A stretch of DNA of 64,000 nucleotides from Taiwanofungus camphoratus (GCA_003999685.1 CP021224.1:2232001-2296000); one strand, 5' to 3'; shown: positions 11,465 to 22,930, counted from the first letter of the stretch. Numbers and translations are program-made. Notes: a model not told the origin generated them from the sequence alone.

Positions 11465-14400
11465 GACGAGGCCCGCACTCACATGCATAAGTGCGAATGT
11501 TCAGAAATCTGCGGAGAATACGAGCATTCTACTTGAGAGACATAGGGACGCCGATATTATCTGTGTCCAGGAGATATTCTGGGGCCGCATCAAGGATGTG
11601 GCCTCAGCTAAGTCACGAGACGGGGAGGCGTATGAGAATACGTCTGCCCATGCCTCGTTCAAGTGCCTTGGGGCATCGAAAGATTCTCGAGTCGCAGTAT
11701 ATGTCAACAAGCGGTGGGCTTCAGCCTCTCCTCAAGTTGTCACTCACAGCATCTCCCATAAGGATTGCCTTATGGTAGCGCTTAAGCTTCCATCCGGGGA
11801 CTTTAATGTCCTGAACGTGTACAACGACAGCACCACTTTCGATGCTGTCCGATATTTGGAAACACGTGTACACGCGCTTCCACCTATTGCGTGCATGTGC
11901 GGGGATTTCAATCTCCGCCACCCATTATGGGATGCACGAGCTGCGGGATCTCGGGTGCGGCCGCCGCACTACGCTGATGCCAATCGCCTAATTGAGTTGG
12001 CCCAGACCGAACTCGATCTGGTCTTGATGAACGCCCAGGACGGTCCAGTCACTTGGCATTCCCACAATATCGCTCTCACGCCTGGAGTCATTGACTTGGT
12101 GTGGATCGACCCAGTGTACTATGAAGGCCAAGCCCTTCATGTACTCATGACACATCGCCACAACAGCGACCACGCGGTCCTGCGGTGGGAGATGCCAATT
12201 GAGGTTGAGCCAGAACCGGTGCGGGGTATTCCTCGTACCGGCGAAGCGGCCCAACAATTCGTGACGGCAACGGCGAAACTGTTCGCTGATTACCCCACAC
12301 ACTTCAGCAGCGCCCAAGGCATTGAAAGAATGGGGGACCGCCTTGAGCGAGACCTCCAAAGACTATGGATGGAGTTTTCGGCAGTAAAATGACCATCCAA
12401 ACACTCAAAGTCGTGGTGGGATGCTGCATGCTCCCGTGCGGCCACTAAGCTAGCGAACACTCAGCACCGCCTTAGTGCGGCGTCTGAGCAGTATCGCCAC
12501 ATACGTCACCAGTTGAGACCTGGCGCTCAGGCCACTGCAGACGCATATGATGTTGCTGCCGAACTTCGGTTCGAACGGCATAAACAACGTGCAACACTTC
12601 GCCTTGCCACGAAGCGGGCAAAGCGCGCACACTTTGATCGGATCATGGATGAATCCAATCCCCAATTAATCTCGGACTTTGTCGCATGGACAAAGCCGAG
12701 ACGACAAGAGGCCACTATTCAGCTGCAGCAAGCTGATGGTGCGCCAGTCCAAAGTGCGGCTGATCTCAGTCGTGCTTTTCAAGCTCAGTTCACGCCTGCC
12801 AACCCACAGCCGGTGGATCTGTCGTTTGTGGATGAAATTCCCCAAAGGGAGGAATTGACTCTACCAGACATTAGTGAGTTTGAGATTCGTGAGAATCTCA
12901 AATCCACCAGCAATACGTCCGCACCCGGTCCTGATCACGTGAACTGGATGTGGATTAAATGGATGGTGGACCGGATCGAGCGCTCTGAAGAGGGCATCGA
13001 GACTGATCTCGGTATACACGTGCGGCAGTGGCTGCGTGCGTACTATAACGCTTGCCTCGATTTTGAGGTCTATCCGAGCGTCTTTAAGCGGTCTGTTACG
13101 GTGGTTTTACCCAAACCGAACAAACCGGACTATACGCTAGCGAAGGCTTATAGGCCTATCTGCTTGCTGAATTGCTTTGGCAAATTGTTCGAAAAGATCA
13201 TTGCCAAGCGAATGCAGTGGGATGCCCAGAAGTGGGGAATCCTACACCCATGCCAGTTTGGTGGGGCTATGCAGCATAGCACCACTGACGCCGGCATTCA
13301 ATTAGTGCACAATGTCAAAGAGGCATGGGTGCGCAACCTTATTCCATCGGTGCTATTGCTCGATGTGTCACAGTTCTACCCGTCCATCAATCATGATGCG
13401 CTGGTAGGAATCATGCGAAAGCAGGGCTTCAATAGCAAGCTCTGCAATTTCATGGCAAATTACTTGATTGGGCGAAAAACCCGATTCTTGTTTAACGGCA
13501 CCTTGACCGATCCATCTGACTTTGATGTCGGAGTCGGTCAAGGATCGAGTTTATCTCCGATTCTATCTGGAGTTTACATTGCACCGGTCATACACAAGTG
13601 GGCGCCAGTCCATTTGATACAACCGGGCCGAACAGGGACTTAGTTCTATGTGGACGATGGTCTCATCATGGCGGCTTCGCCGAAGGCTGTAGATGACAGC
13701 CCGCAAGCCCTTGTCTTGAAGAACAACACCATCCTGGCGGATGTCTTCCACAATCTCGTAGGCGATCTGAACCGGTTAGGTTTAGGCGTCGAAGGAGACA
13801 AGCTGGAGTTGATGCACTTCTGGAAGCGCCAGAAGGGGTATTCAACTTCCCGACCCCTTGGTCCAGATTTAACCATCTGAACCGATGGACATGAAGTCAC
13901 TTTGCGAGCAAAGGACACGATGTGCTATCTTGGGTTCTTTTTAGACCCCAAGCTCAGCTTCCATGCACACGTGCGGTTTTATGCTAATAAGGCGGCCAGC
14001 ACGTGCAATGCACTTCGCATGCTCGGTAATTCGGCACGCGGATTCCATCCCATTAACAAACGGCGGCTCTATATAGCGCACGTCGTTCCGTTGATGCTAT
14101 ATGGCGCTCAATTGTGGTGGAATCCACAGTGGAAGGGCCTCAAATGGGCTGCAAAAGAATTGCAGACCGCCCAGTCGAGAGCAGCTAGGTGGATTACCGG
14201 CTGCTTTAAAACCACACCGATCGGGGCGATGGAGATGTTGGGTGGGTTGGTCCCCATCCGCATCCAGGTCGACCAGTACATGGAAAAGGCTGCGCTTAGA
14301 GTGTGGCGAGTTCATGAAGGGCACCCAATGAGGGCCGCTCTTCCACCTTATTGGGCGACTAACGTCATCAATATCACTGCGCCATGGCCACTTAATGCGC

Positions 14401-15832
14401 GCCGTGGCAAAAAACAGGCTGTCACCCCCATGACGTTCATAGATCGCATCGGGCGGCAGTCATCAGAAGACTTTGCACCCCTCCACCCGGAGGCACGGCC
14501 CGGCGATCGAGTCGTGGATCGGTACATTGATCGCTTCGAGAGGGTGTTTTTGGACGGAAAAGGTCCAAACAAACGCTCTCCTGAATTCGCCGACTGGTTG
14601 GAGTTCACCTGGTGGCCGGAATTCCGACGCCAGTTGGCCCAGCCAGAAGGGCGAATGTTGTTCACTGATGGGTCGTATGCAAATGCGCCCACAGTGAGAT
14701 CTGGTAGCGTGTGGCTCGTCATTGACGGGGAAGATCACGTCGCCCATGAGAAGTTTGGGGCCGGAAAGGTCCAGAGCTTTGATGTGGAGATGCTGGCATT
14801 GGCGCGCGGGTTGCGTGAAGCGGTCCGTGACGTCCCTGCCCACATCACCACCCTTATCGTCTGTTCCGACAACCAATCAACACTTGACCGAATTTTCAAA
14901 CTGGAGGTTGGACCGTCGCAAATGGCGGCGGTCATGGCTTCTCAACACGTCCGAGAGTTCCTCGATGCAGATGAACGCCGACGCATTGTCCTTTTTTGGA
15001 TTCCATCTCATAAAGGCATTTTTCAGAACGAGTTCGTCGATGAACTTGCGAAGAAGGCACTGGATGATCCCCAACCGGAATTCATCTCACAATCGATGGC
15101 TCTTGCTCGCGTCAAGGCAAGGGTCAAAAAGCGCTGAGGGACATTAGTCGACAATCCCAGCTATCGCGGCAGACGGTTATGGAAAGTAACCGAAGACGCC
15201 CTACCGCTGCACGGGACCACGGCTAAGGGCACGTGGGTCTTGAAGGCAGCTGGCAAGTCCAACAAGGAGGTGGCACGCGTATGTCGTGTGCTCACCAACC
15301 ATTTCCCTGGCGGTGAATACCGCTCTAGGTTCAATATCTCAGGCCCTCATCTCTGCTTGTGTGGAGCAGAGGAAACCAGGGAACATGTGCTATTCGACTG
15401 TCCGTTCTGGATCAGGACGAAGCACCAACAGGGTCCTCGTGACCCACTTCTGATGAGGCCCCCGAACAAAGGGGATGGACCCCGGATGACATAATGGAGT
15501 TCCTTCGGCTCAACCCGATGGTATCCACCTTTGATTGGGCAGAGATTCTGGCAGAATCTCTGCTTGAAGCTGAAGCTGCGCGCACGAGAACATTCACTCG
15601 GGCCCGTCTTATGTGCCACACTGTCAGAAGACAAGCGGCCTGGCAACGGTTCCATGCGGACCGACATTTAGATCCCGGTATGACCACTGCCCTGGGTGGA
15701 AAGTACCGGGATTTCTGTGAGTGGTACGACGCCGAAGCAAAGGCGTTTGAAATGTACCATAACTGGATAGACGAGGGGATAGCGGAACCCAGTATCCGCG
15801 ACGACCCCCACGTCTATCCGAATGACAACTGA
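11465..15832 (+). pseudogene. LINE ORF2 remnant (endonuclease, reverse transcriptase, RNase H)
   Basis: Compared with the intact ORF2 of copy 2, the frame is interrupted by TGA at 12390-12392, TAG at 13641-13643, TGA at 13878-13880 and TGA at 15135-15137, plus a one-base loss near 15455-15467. The endonuclease start (ISANVQKSAEN, then IQE-type motif VCVQEIFWGR region), the reverse transcriptase (TAKAYRPICLLN-like LAKAYRPICLLN, YVDDGLIMAASP) and RNase H (FTDGSYANAP, DNQSTLDRIF, WIPSHKGIFQNEFVDE) are all still recognisable. Two of the stops are CGA in copy 2 and TGA here, fitting loss of methylated CpG. Confidence 0.85.
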
Positions 15833-16122
15833 GGCCTGAAACCTGTAGGGCTACACTCAGTTCCTTATGTGACTTACTGACGGAACGGGATTACCGGGCC
15901 GAGTAAACACACAGAGCGTGAAAAGCGGGCCGGGCGGGGGTCGGGTATGGCTTCCTATGGATGACTGTACCCCTCCTTTTGCAGGCTTTGTTGGATTATA
16001 TGCCCACACCACATAACGAGGCCACTGAAAACTGTAGGTGTGCCGCTCATGCGGGCGCGGATGCCCACTTACTATCATTATTACTCTACATGTACCTACA
16101 TCGTATGGAGTATAAACTCGAA

Positions 16123-16145
16123 GAAAAAAAAAAAAAAAAAAAAAA
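16123..16145 (+). repeat. Poly(A) tail of LINE copy 1
   Basis: An A-rich run closes the LINE 3' end right after GTATAAACTCG. The matching stretch of copy 2 ends in AATTAAAAAAAAA on its own strand, so both copies were integrated by reverse transcription from a polyadenylated transcript. Confidence 0.85.
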
Positions 16146-16325
16146 GATCACACTTGTCCTGTTTCTTTGCCCGCTGCCTTACTTTCCTGTTTGCAGACTT
16201 CATCTTCTTCCTAGTGATGAAGCTCGAGTTTAATTCAAAGTCCATGATGCATCCAGAGATAGTAATAGAGGTGGAGGTGAACGAAATGCAGTCGCCCACA
16301 CCAACGTTATCTTTATATCTTTACG
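16146..16325. other. Short unique stretch after the LINE
   Basis: No gene recognised. A minus-strand frame with a run of Lys/Phe codons here is produced by the LINE A tail and is not a real gene. Confidence 0.4.
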
Positions 16326-16367
16326 TGCTACACGGACAACAACACTCAGGCTGCATCCCGTGTGCTT
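16326..16367 (+). mobile_element. Probable LINE relic, left part
   Basis: The phrase GACAACAACACT..GGCTGCATCCCGTGTGCTT weakly matches the LINE ORF2 stretch at about 15258-15294 that reads TCCAACAAGG...GTCGTGTGCTC. The match continues beyond the MITE at 16601, so this is the left end of an older, diverged LINE fragment in the same orientation as copy 1. Confidence 0.45.
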
Positions 16368-16600
16368 CTCTGTAAAAAAGAATAGTCAACCATAGTCCCC
16401 AAATTGTGCCAGGTGACTATTATTGTGACTAAATCAGGGAGCATAGTCACTCATTAGTCACTTGAATTGACTACTCCTTGACTAATGTGTGACTATTTCC
16501 TCCAAATTTGAACAGATGTGGCTGAGAAAAATGACTAGCTAGTCCGTTGCACAATTTGGGGACTAGATTTGTGACTAGCTTGACTATCCTGTTTTATAGA
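16368..16600. mobile_element. hAT-type MITE, 233 bp, 8-bp target duplication
   Basis: The ends are imperfect inverted repeats: left CTCTGTAAAAAAGAATAGTC, right (reverse complement) TCTATAAAACAGGATAGTC. A second inverted block, TAGTCCCCAAATTGTGC, lies further in on both sides. The element is flanked by GTGTGCTT at 16360-16367 and again at 16601-16608, an 8-bp duplication typical of hAT elements. It has no coding capacity, so it must depend on a transposase encoded elsewhere. It sits inside an old LINE ORF2 fragment, which supplies an independent record of the empty site. Confidence 0.8.
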
Positions 16601-16651
16601 GTGTGCTTACCAACCACTTCTTGAGTGGCGAATACTGGTTTAACATCCTGG
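16601..16651 (+). mobile_element. Old LINE ORF2 fragment between MITE and LTR-like relic
   Basis: GTGTGCTTACCAACCACTTC and what follows match the LINE stretch at 15287-15340 (GTGTGCTCACCAACCATTTC, then GG.GGTGAATACCG and GGTTCAATATCTCAGG). The match stops at CATCCTGG and resumes at 20309, showing that the intervening 3.66 kb was inserted into this relic. Confidence 0.8.
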
Positions 16652-19600
16652 TGATATGACCTAGGGGACCCTGGTACCTAGGGAGTGCTCTGTAATGTGG
16701 CTAAGAAGTAGTGGGGTAAACTGTGGGGATGTGAGGAGAGGAGCTACAACCTGTATGATACCAGGAGACCTATATGTCTTGTTTAATATAAGCAAGGGAG
16801 TAAGGGGTCAAGGGTCCTGCGGAACAGGATCTTGCTCCTATGTGCTAGACAATCTCAAAGACCTTGCGAGGTACTCCAAAGTGTGCAGAGTCCTTTGAAG
16901 TTCTGCGAAGCCCTTCAAAGTTTTAGCTAAAGTGCACTGATATGACCTAGAGGACCCTGGTACCTAGAGAGTGCTCTGCAACATTGCTAAGAGGTAGTGT
17001 GTGTACTGTGGGAAAGTGAGGGGAAGAGCTACAACCTGTATAACACCGGTGATGAATCCCATAGCCTCCTGGGCCCCGAATCGCGATTATTAGGAGCTTT
17101 CTAATCCCCCAACCGACCACTCTAAGACTCTCCTACAGCCTACGACAGGAGGGGTAGGTTCCTATAATATTCCTAACGCCCCCTCTCCTTCCTAAACCCT
17201 TCTAACACCCTACGAAGTCTTGCGAAGTCACACGAGGTGCTACGAGATTTCGAATGCTAGACGCGAAGTCCCTAACTCCTGCTAAGTCCACTATCGGACA
17301 CTGCCGGCCCTCCCATACTGTTCCATTGGATCTAGGTCCTATCTACTACATCACTCATCCCGGGCTTAGCTAAGAAGTCTTAGCTAAGTCTCTCCTAGCT
17401 CTTGTGATTGCAGCTACCTCCGATAGGCTCCGAAACGGTCCGAAGTTCTGGAAGTTGGACTTAGGAAGCCTTGTGCACCCCCATGGGTCTCGATCCTACG
17501 CCATAAGGTCATCCTAGGGCGTATCCATATGGCCCTCCACCCAGTTAGGACACCTCCTACCCCGATTAGGCCAAGTCCCGCTGCTAAGAACTTCGTGCGC
17601 TCTTAGCCCACTAAGATAGGTGATCACAGCGCATGGCTGCTCTCGGATAGTCATCCCGCCCTCGTGAATGAAGTTGGTCACCTTTCTACCGTTCGTAGTT
17701 CCCCTGTTTCAGTTCCTAATTAGTTCCTATCCCCCTCGTGTTCACTTCGGAGTCCATGCGTTTTAGTACACATTTCGGACTCGTAAGGATCACTTCGCGC
17801 AAGATTAGTTCACCTCACGCTCCCCTATTTAGTCAGAGGTAGTTTACTATGTACAGGAGAGACCCCTCAGTGTACGCTTCTCTCTTTGGAATACCAGTTC
17901 CCCTGTAGCTCCGATCTCAGGAAAGCGCCGCGAGTACAACCTTAGGAACGGTCCTAAGGTCCCTAAGTCTCCACCCCAGCTTCGTTTCAGTACCTTTGAA
18001 CTACGTCTACGCTCGCGATATATCTACAAACCATGTCTACGCTTCCCGAACTACGCACTACGATCTACGAAAGTCGCCGTGACTTCGCACCCTTCGGCAC
18101 CTCTTATAGCACCTATCCGGTGGGCCTCCGCCTTAGTTATACCCTTAGGCTCACATTGCGTTATCCCTACGTCCTACGAATAGCCCTACGACTCGCCCAT
18201 AGCCTTAGTTACAGGCTATAGTACATCTCCCTATGCCCTCGAACTCTCTGACCTCTCCTACAGGTCTCCTACGCTAGCCAAACCTCGCCCACTTCGCTCT
18301 AACAAACTCCAAAACCTTACGCCCTTTAGCTAACTCTAACCAGAAGGACTTCGCAGCATCTACGAAGTCAGCTCGTGCGATTTAGCTAAAACTTTGAAGG
18401 ACTTCGCAAAACCTCGAAGAACTTCGCGTACTTCGGAGGGCCTCGCAAGGCCTTAGGGATAGTATAGCACTTAGGAACAAGATCCTGTTGTGCAGGACCC
18501 TTGACCCCTTACTCCCCTACTTACAAAAACAAGACATACAGGTTTCCCGGTATCATACAGGTTGTAGCTCCTACCCTCACACCCTCACAGTTATCACACT
18601 ACCCCCAGCCACGTTACGGAGCACTCCCTAGGTACCAGGGTCCCCTAGGTCGTATCACCGGGAAACCTGTATATCTTGTTTTTGTAAGTGAGGGAGTAAG
18701 GGGACAAGGGTCCTGCACGACAGGATCTTGTTTCTAAGTGCTAGTCGATCTCTAAGGCCTTGCAAGGCCCTCTGAAGTGCGCGAAGTCCTTCAAAGTTCT
18801 GCGAAGTCCTTTGAAGTTTTAGCTAAAGCGCACGAGCTGACTTCGTAGGCTGTATGGAGTTAGGGAGCAATAAGCCAATGGAATATAGCTTCAATTAATT
18901 GGCAAATGGTACGAGACTGCTGCGAAGTCTTTAACTAGAGTTAGGTAAAGGGTGTAGTGTTTCAAAGCTTTTTAGCGTGAGGTGTGCGAGATTTAACTAG
19001 CGTAGGAGACCTGTAGAAGAGGTCGGATGGTTTGAGGAGTTAATACTCAGAATAGGGATGGGAGAATGAGGTCGCTGGAAGTTCTGAAATGTCTGTTGGC
19101 TTTGGGGCATAGGTCGAGGAGTTCGAGGGCATAGGGGATGTACTATGACCTGCAATGGGGGCTATAGGAGAGTTGTGGTGCTATCGTGGGACGTAGGGGT
19201 GATGCAACGTAAGCCTTTGGATATAACTAAGGTGGGGGCCCACCGGATAGGTGCTATAGGATGTACTGAAGAGTGCAAAGTCACAATGACTTCATGGATC
19301 ATAGTGCACAGTTCAGGAAGCGTAGACGTGGTTTGTAGATATATTGTGAGCGTAGATGTAGTTCAAAGATACTGAAACAGAGCTGGGGTGGAGACTTTAG
19401 GGGCTTAGGACCATTCCTAAGGCTGCACTTGTGGCACTTTCTGAGATCAGAGCTACAGGGGACTTGTATTCCAAAGGGAGAAGCATGCACTGAGGGGTCT
19501 CTCTTGTATATGGTAAACTACCTCTGACTAAATAGGAGAGGGTGAGGTGAACTATTCTTGCATGAAGTGATCCTTACAAGTCCAAAATGTGTACTAAAGT

Positions 19601-20308
19601 GCATGGGCTCCGAAGTGAACACGAGGAGGATAGGAACTAAATAGGAACTGAAACAGGGGAACTATGTACAGTAAAAAGGTGACCAAGTTCATCCATGAGG
19701 GCGGGATGACTATCCGAGAGCAGCCATGCGCCATGATCAACTGTCTTAGTGGGCAAAGAGCGTATGAAGTTTCTAGCAGCGGGACTTGTCCTAATCGAGG
19801 TAGGAGATGCCCTAAATGGGTAGAGAATCATATAGATATGCCATAGAAGGACCTTATGGCATAGGATTGAGACCCAGGGGGTGCGCAAGGCTTCCTAAGT
19901 CCAGCCTTCAGAACTTCGGACCATTTCAGAGCCTATCAGAGATGCCTGCAGTCACAAGAGATTGGAGAGACTTAGCTAAGCCTTCTTAGCTAAACCCGGG
20001 ATGAGTGATGTAGTAGCTGGGGCCTGGACCCAATAGAACAATATGGGAGGGCCGGCAGTGTCCAATAGTGGACTTAGCAGGAGTTAGGGACTTCATGGCT
20101 AGCGTTTGAAGCTTCGTAGCATCTCGTGTGACTTTGCAGAACTTTGTAGGGTGTTAGAAGGGTTTAGGAGGCAAAGAAGGTGTTAGGAACATCATAGGAA
20201 CCTATCCCACCTGTCATAGGCTGTAGGAGAGCCATAGGATGATCTGTGAGGGGATTAGAAAGCTCCAAAAATCATGATTCAGAGCCCAGGAGACTACAGG
20301 ACTCATCA
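16652..20308 (+). mobile_element. LTR-like relic with TGATA...ATCA ends and 4-bp target duplication
   Basis: The block begins TGATATGACC and ends CTCATCA. It is flanked by CTGG at 16648-16651 and 20309-20312 and splits an older LINE fragment. It is a fossil without coding capacity. Parts: a 5' portion of a repeat unit at 16652-16935, then a second unit of the same family that starts at 16936 and ends at 20308. That second unit is itself interrupted by a complete, reversed copy at 17050-18657. TG...CA termini, the 4-bp duplication and two units in direct order suggest an LTR-type element of which only terminal repeats remain. Divergence between units points to an old insertion. Confidence 0.65.
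17050..18657 (-). mobile_element. Complete reversed LTR-like unit nested in the relic
   Basis: Read on the minus strand this 1608-bp unit begins TGATACGACC and ends ATTCATCA. It is flanked by CCGG at 17046-17049 and 18658-18661, a 4-bp target duplication. It is homologous to, and reversed against, its host unit, so 17050-18550 and 18658-20308 form arms of a very large inverted repeat around a 107-bp spacer. It looks like a solo terminal repeat and is a non-coding fossil. Confidence 0.7.
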
Positions 20309-20462
20309 CTGGGCCCTCACCTCTGCTTGTGTGGGGTGGAGGAAACTTGAAAACATGTGCTTTTTGACTGCCCCTTCTGGGTCAGGACGAAGTGTCAATG
20401 GGGTCCTCTGGACCTGCTTCTGATAGGGCCCCTCGAGCAGAGGGGTTGGACCTCAGTGATTG
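20309..20462 (+). mobile_element. Old LINE ORF2 fragment, right part
   Basis: Continues the fragment that ends at 16651. TGGGCCCTCACCTCTGCTTG and the following 130 bp match LINE copy 1 from about 15340 to 15487, including the phrases CATGTGCT.TT.GACTG, GGTCAGGACGAAG and GGGGTTGGACC. Its divergence from copies 1 and 2 is much greater than theirs from each other, so it is an older insertion. Confidence 0.85.
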
Positions 20463-20465
20463 AAC

Positions 20466-20805
20466 CCATATTCCCTTAACCTATCGCTCCCTTACCCTAC
20501 GCAGCCTATGAAGTCAGATAGCATGCTTTAGCTAAACCTTCGAAGGGCTTCGCAAACTTTTGAAGGACTTCGCACACTTCGGAGGGCCTTGCAAGGCCTT
20601 AGAAATCGACTAGCACTTAGAAACAAGATCCTGTCGCGCAGGACCCTTGGCCCCTTACTCCCTCGCTTACAAAAAACAAGACATACAGGTCTCTTGGTAT
20701 CATACAGGTTGTGGCTCCTCTTCTCACATCCTCACAGTCCCCCTACTACTTCTTAGCCACATCATGGAGCACTCCCTAGGTACCAGGGTCCCCTAGATCG
20801 TATCA
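20466..20805 (-). mobile_element. Partial LTR-like unit, reversed
   Basis: Reads on the minus strand from TGATACGATC (20805) and matches the first 340 bp of the units at 16652 and 16936, including the CCTAGGGAGTGCTCC, CCTGTATGATACC and CAGGATCTTG phrases. Non-coding fossil of the same family; its inner end is lost in unrelated sequence. Confidence 0.65.
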
Positions 20806-21749
20806 ACACGCTGATAGATCTGGTACTCCTCTGTGCCCCGAAAGCACCCATTTTTGATTTTCTATACGCTTCTAGGCTACTCTACAGATCATCAGGACAA
20901 AGACCCACAGTCCATGCATCGTAACACCACCCCAGAATCCCAGTCAATGCACCAAAACATCATTATTTAGACTTCAGGTATCAGAAGTTCTACAGCACTG
21001 ATGAGCACAGACAACAGCTGAACCAAGAAAAGGGCGACACTAGCAGAATTCACACCTGCATCCTCTCAACTGGCCTTTCGATGCTTTAGACCATTAAGCT
21101 ATAGTATCGGTCAAACCTAGCACTTGTTAGGTGGATGTGGGTACAAACCACTGAAGGCTTTGAACTCCCCAGTCTTATTAGCGCATCTTGGAAGCCTTTA
21201 TCCCACAGAGCAGTCCCTCATACTCTGTAATGCACTCCTTCAGCTCGTCCTAGCATCCCTTTTACGTCTCCAAGTCCATCTTATTGGCCAAGAGAAACTG
21301 AGCAAAAGTCCTTTGGTCTTCAGTTTTCAGTCCTCGATCCTTGATCCTTCGGTTTTCGGTCTTCGGTCCTTGGTTCTGGTTCTTGATCCCTCAGTCTGGA
21401 GTCCTGGCCTCTTGTCCATAATGTCCATATAATCTCTTTGTATTGTCTAGGCCCCCTATTCATTGACTTGACAGTTCAGCACTCCTAGGTCCCTGTCCCT
21501 CTCAAAGTCTGGTTAGATAGCCTATCTCCCATGTGATGATCTCTAGATAAGCATCCCCCTTCCTGTGCCATTCTCCAGTAACCTTTCTACTGCATTCAGA
21601 GTTCCTGTTTCATGTCCTACTTCAATTTAGTTCCCCATATAATACACTGATCGGTTTCTAGATTTTACAGTTTGTTTTTGTTACCAATGGGTAGGACTAG
21701 GGACTTAATTGTTTTTCTTTTTCCTTTGTTCGTCACACCATGGACACAC

Positions 21750-22785
21750 TGATAGGTGCCAGGCCCTTCTAGACCCCATGGAGTGCCCTCACTTGACCCT
21801 AGGACCTTAGTCATGGCTTCGATGCCACTCGATACATCCGATACTGCCCGAAAAGCCACTGTGGGACTCTCCGATAAGCTTCAAATCATGCCACAGCCAC
21901 TCCACCAATTTCGGTCTGACATTCCGATGCACAGTTCTCTCTACGCACAATGCACCACACGTAGTCGCCACTCAAGGTCCTCGTACGTGACCAGTCATAC
22001 CACCCCGATATCGCTCGATCAGCTTCGATGCACCACTCGATGCACTCGATAATGCTATGGCCACAGGTGTCGTCTTAGTCTATGTATGTTCTTTTATCTT
22101 AGCCTTACTAGTGACGTCAAGTACAGTAGCCACCCCCTCTACAGGCCACTCCGTAGTTCATAGTACACAAGTAGTTAGGATGCCACTCATACTATGCCAC
22201 TCCCGATGCACCCTACATTATAGTAAAGTAGTATAAATGTGATGTACGAGGTCTCGGACCAACAGAGAAGTTTTCCCCCATTCTGCAGAGCTCAAGAAGA
22301 GCACCTTCAACACAGTCTTCTACCACATTCTACAGCGTCTTTCCATCTTCGATTACGTTCGAAGAGTTGCATCTACAACCCGCCTTCTACAGTATCTTGA
22401 AGGGTTGCGTCTCGTCCGTCTTCGACATCTGTCGAAGGGTTGCGCTCAGTCTTACGTCTGCCTTCGAGTCACATCAAAGGGTTGCACTAAACATCTCATC
22501 TCTAACCCAAGTCCGCCCTCTACAGTAACTAAAGGGCTGCGTATTAGCTAAGTCTTCCCGTATAGCCTCCCCTTAGTACAGTACTGCATAGTAGCACATC
22601 GAAGCTATGTTGAGCAGTCGCGACACACATCATAGGTCATCAAAGACCTTTGTAGACATCTCTCGACCCATTTGAGATCGGGAACCCTTTGCTGCTGACT
22701 CTCCCCTGTGCACTAACAGTACTATAGCTTTCCAGCTTCTCTAGGTCATACCCAGTTAGGGGTTGGAGTGTTATAGTGAGTATCA
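21750..22785. mobile_element. Nested TGATAGG...GTATCA unit, 1.04 kb
   Basis: Starts TGATAGGTGCC and ends GTGAGTATCA. A continuous homologue at 26490-26590 lacks this block, which dates it as a later insertion. It contains a TATA-like GTATAAATG at about 22229 and then five copies of GAAGGGTTGC-like words between 22361 and 22540, spaced about 35-65 bp. Non-coding; probably a solo terminal repeat of another LTR-like family. Confidence 0.5.
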
Positions 22786-22930
22786 GTGCGGCATCCTTTC
22801 CATGTATTACTCACCCAGACTGACTGATGGGCTGACCATCCCCACTTATGCCATGGTAGTTATGTACTTTTAGGCCGCTGACTCTTCTCACCTTACACTG
22901 TCTCTGGGGGACTGCTTAGCTATATCCGAT

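Larger units (their letters stand above)
11200..16145 (+). mobile_element. Tad-like LINE, copy 1: 5'-truncated and decayed
   Basis: From about 11490 the sequence matches the full-length LINE at 39096-46560, and from about 11880 to the A tail the two are nearly identical. ORF1 is absent, so the copy is 5'-truncated; the exact 5' edge lies between about 11150 and 11420 because this end differs from copy 2. The 3' untranslated region is 15833-16122, followed by about 22 A residues ending at 16145. I could not find a clear target-site duplication. The insertion lies immediately upstream of, and opposite to, the BTB gene. Four in-frame stops and one frameshift show it is dead. Confidence 0.85.

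Noticed and set aside
11043-12392. A 449-codon plus-strand frame starting inside BTB exon 1
   Set aside because: It joins antisense BTB sequence to the LINE endonuclease by chance; only the part after about 11400 resembles the LINE.
16096-16299. Minus-strand frame ending in a Phe run
   Set aside because: The Phe run is the LINE A tail read in reverse.
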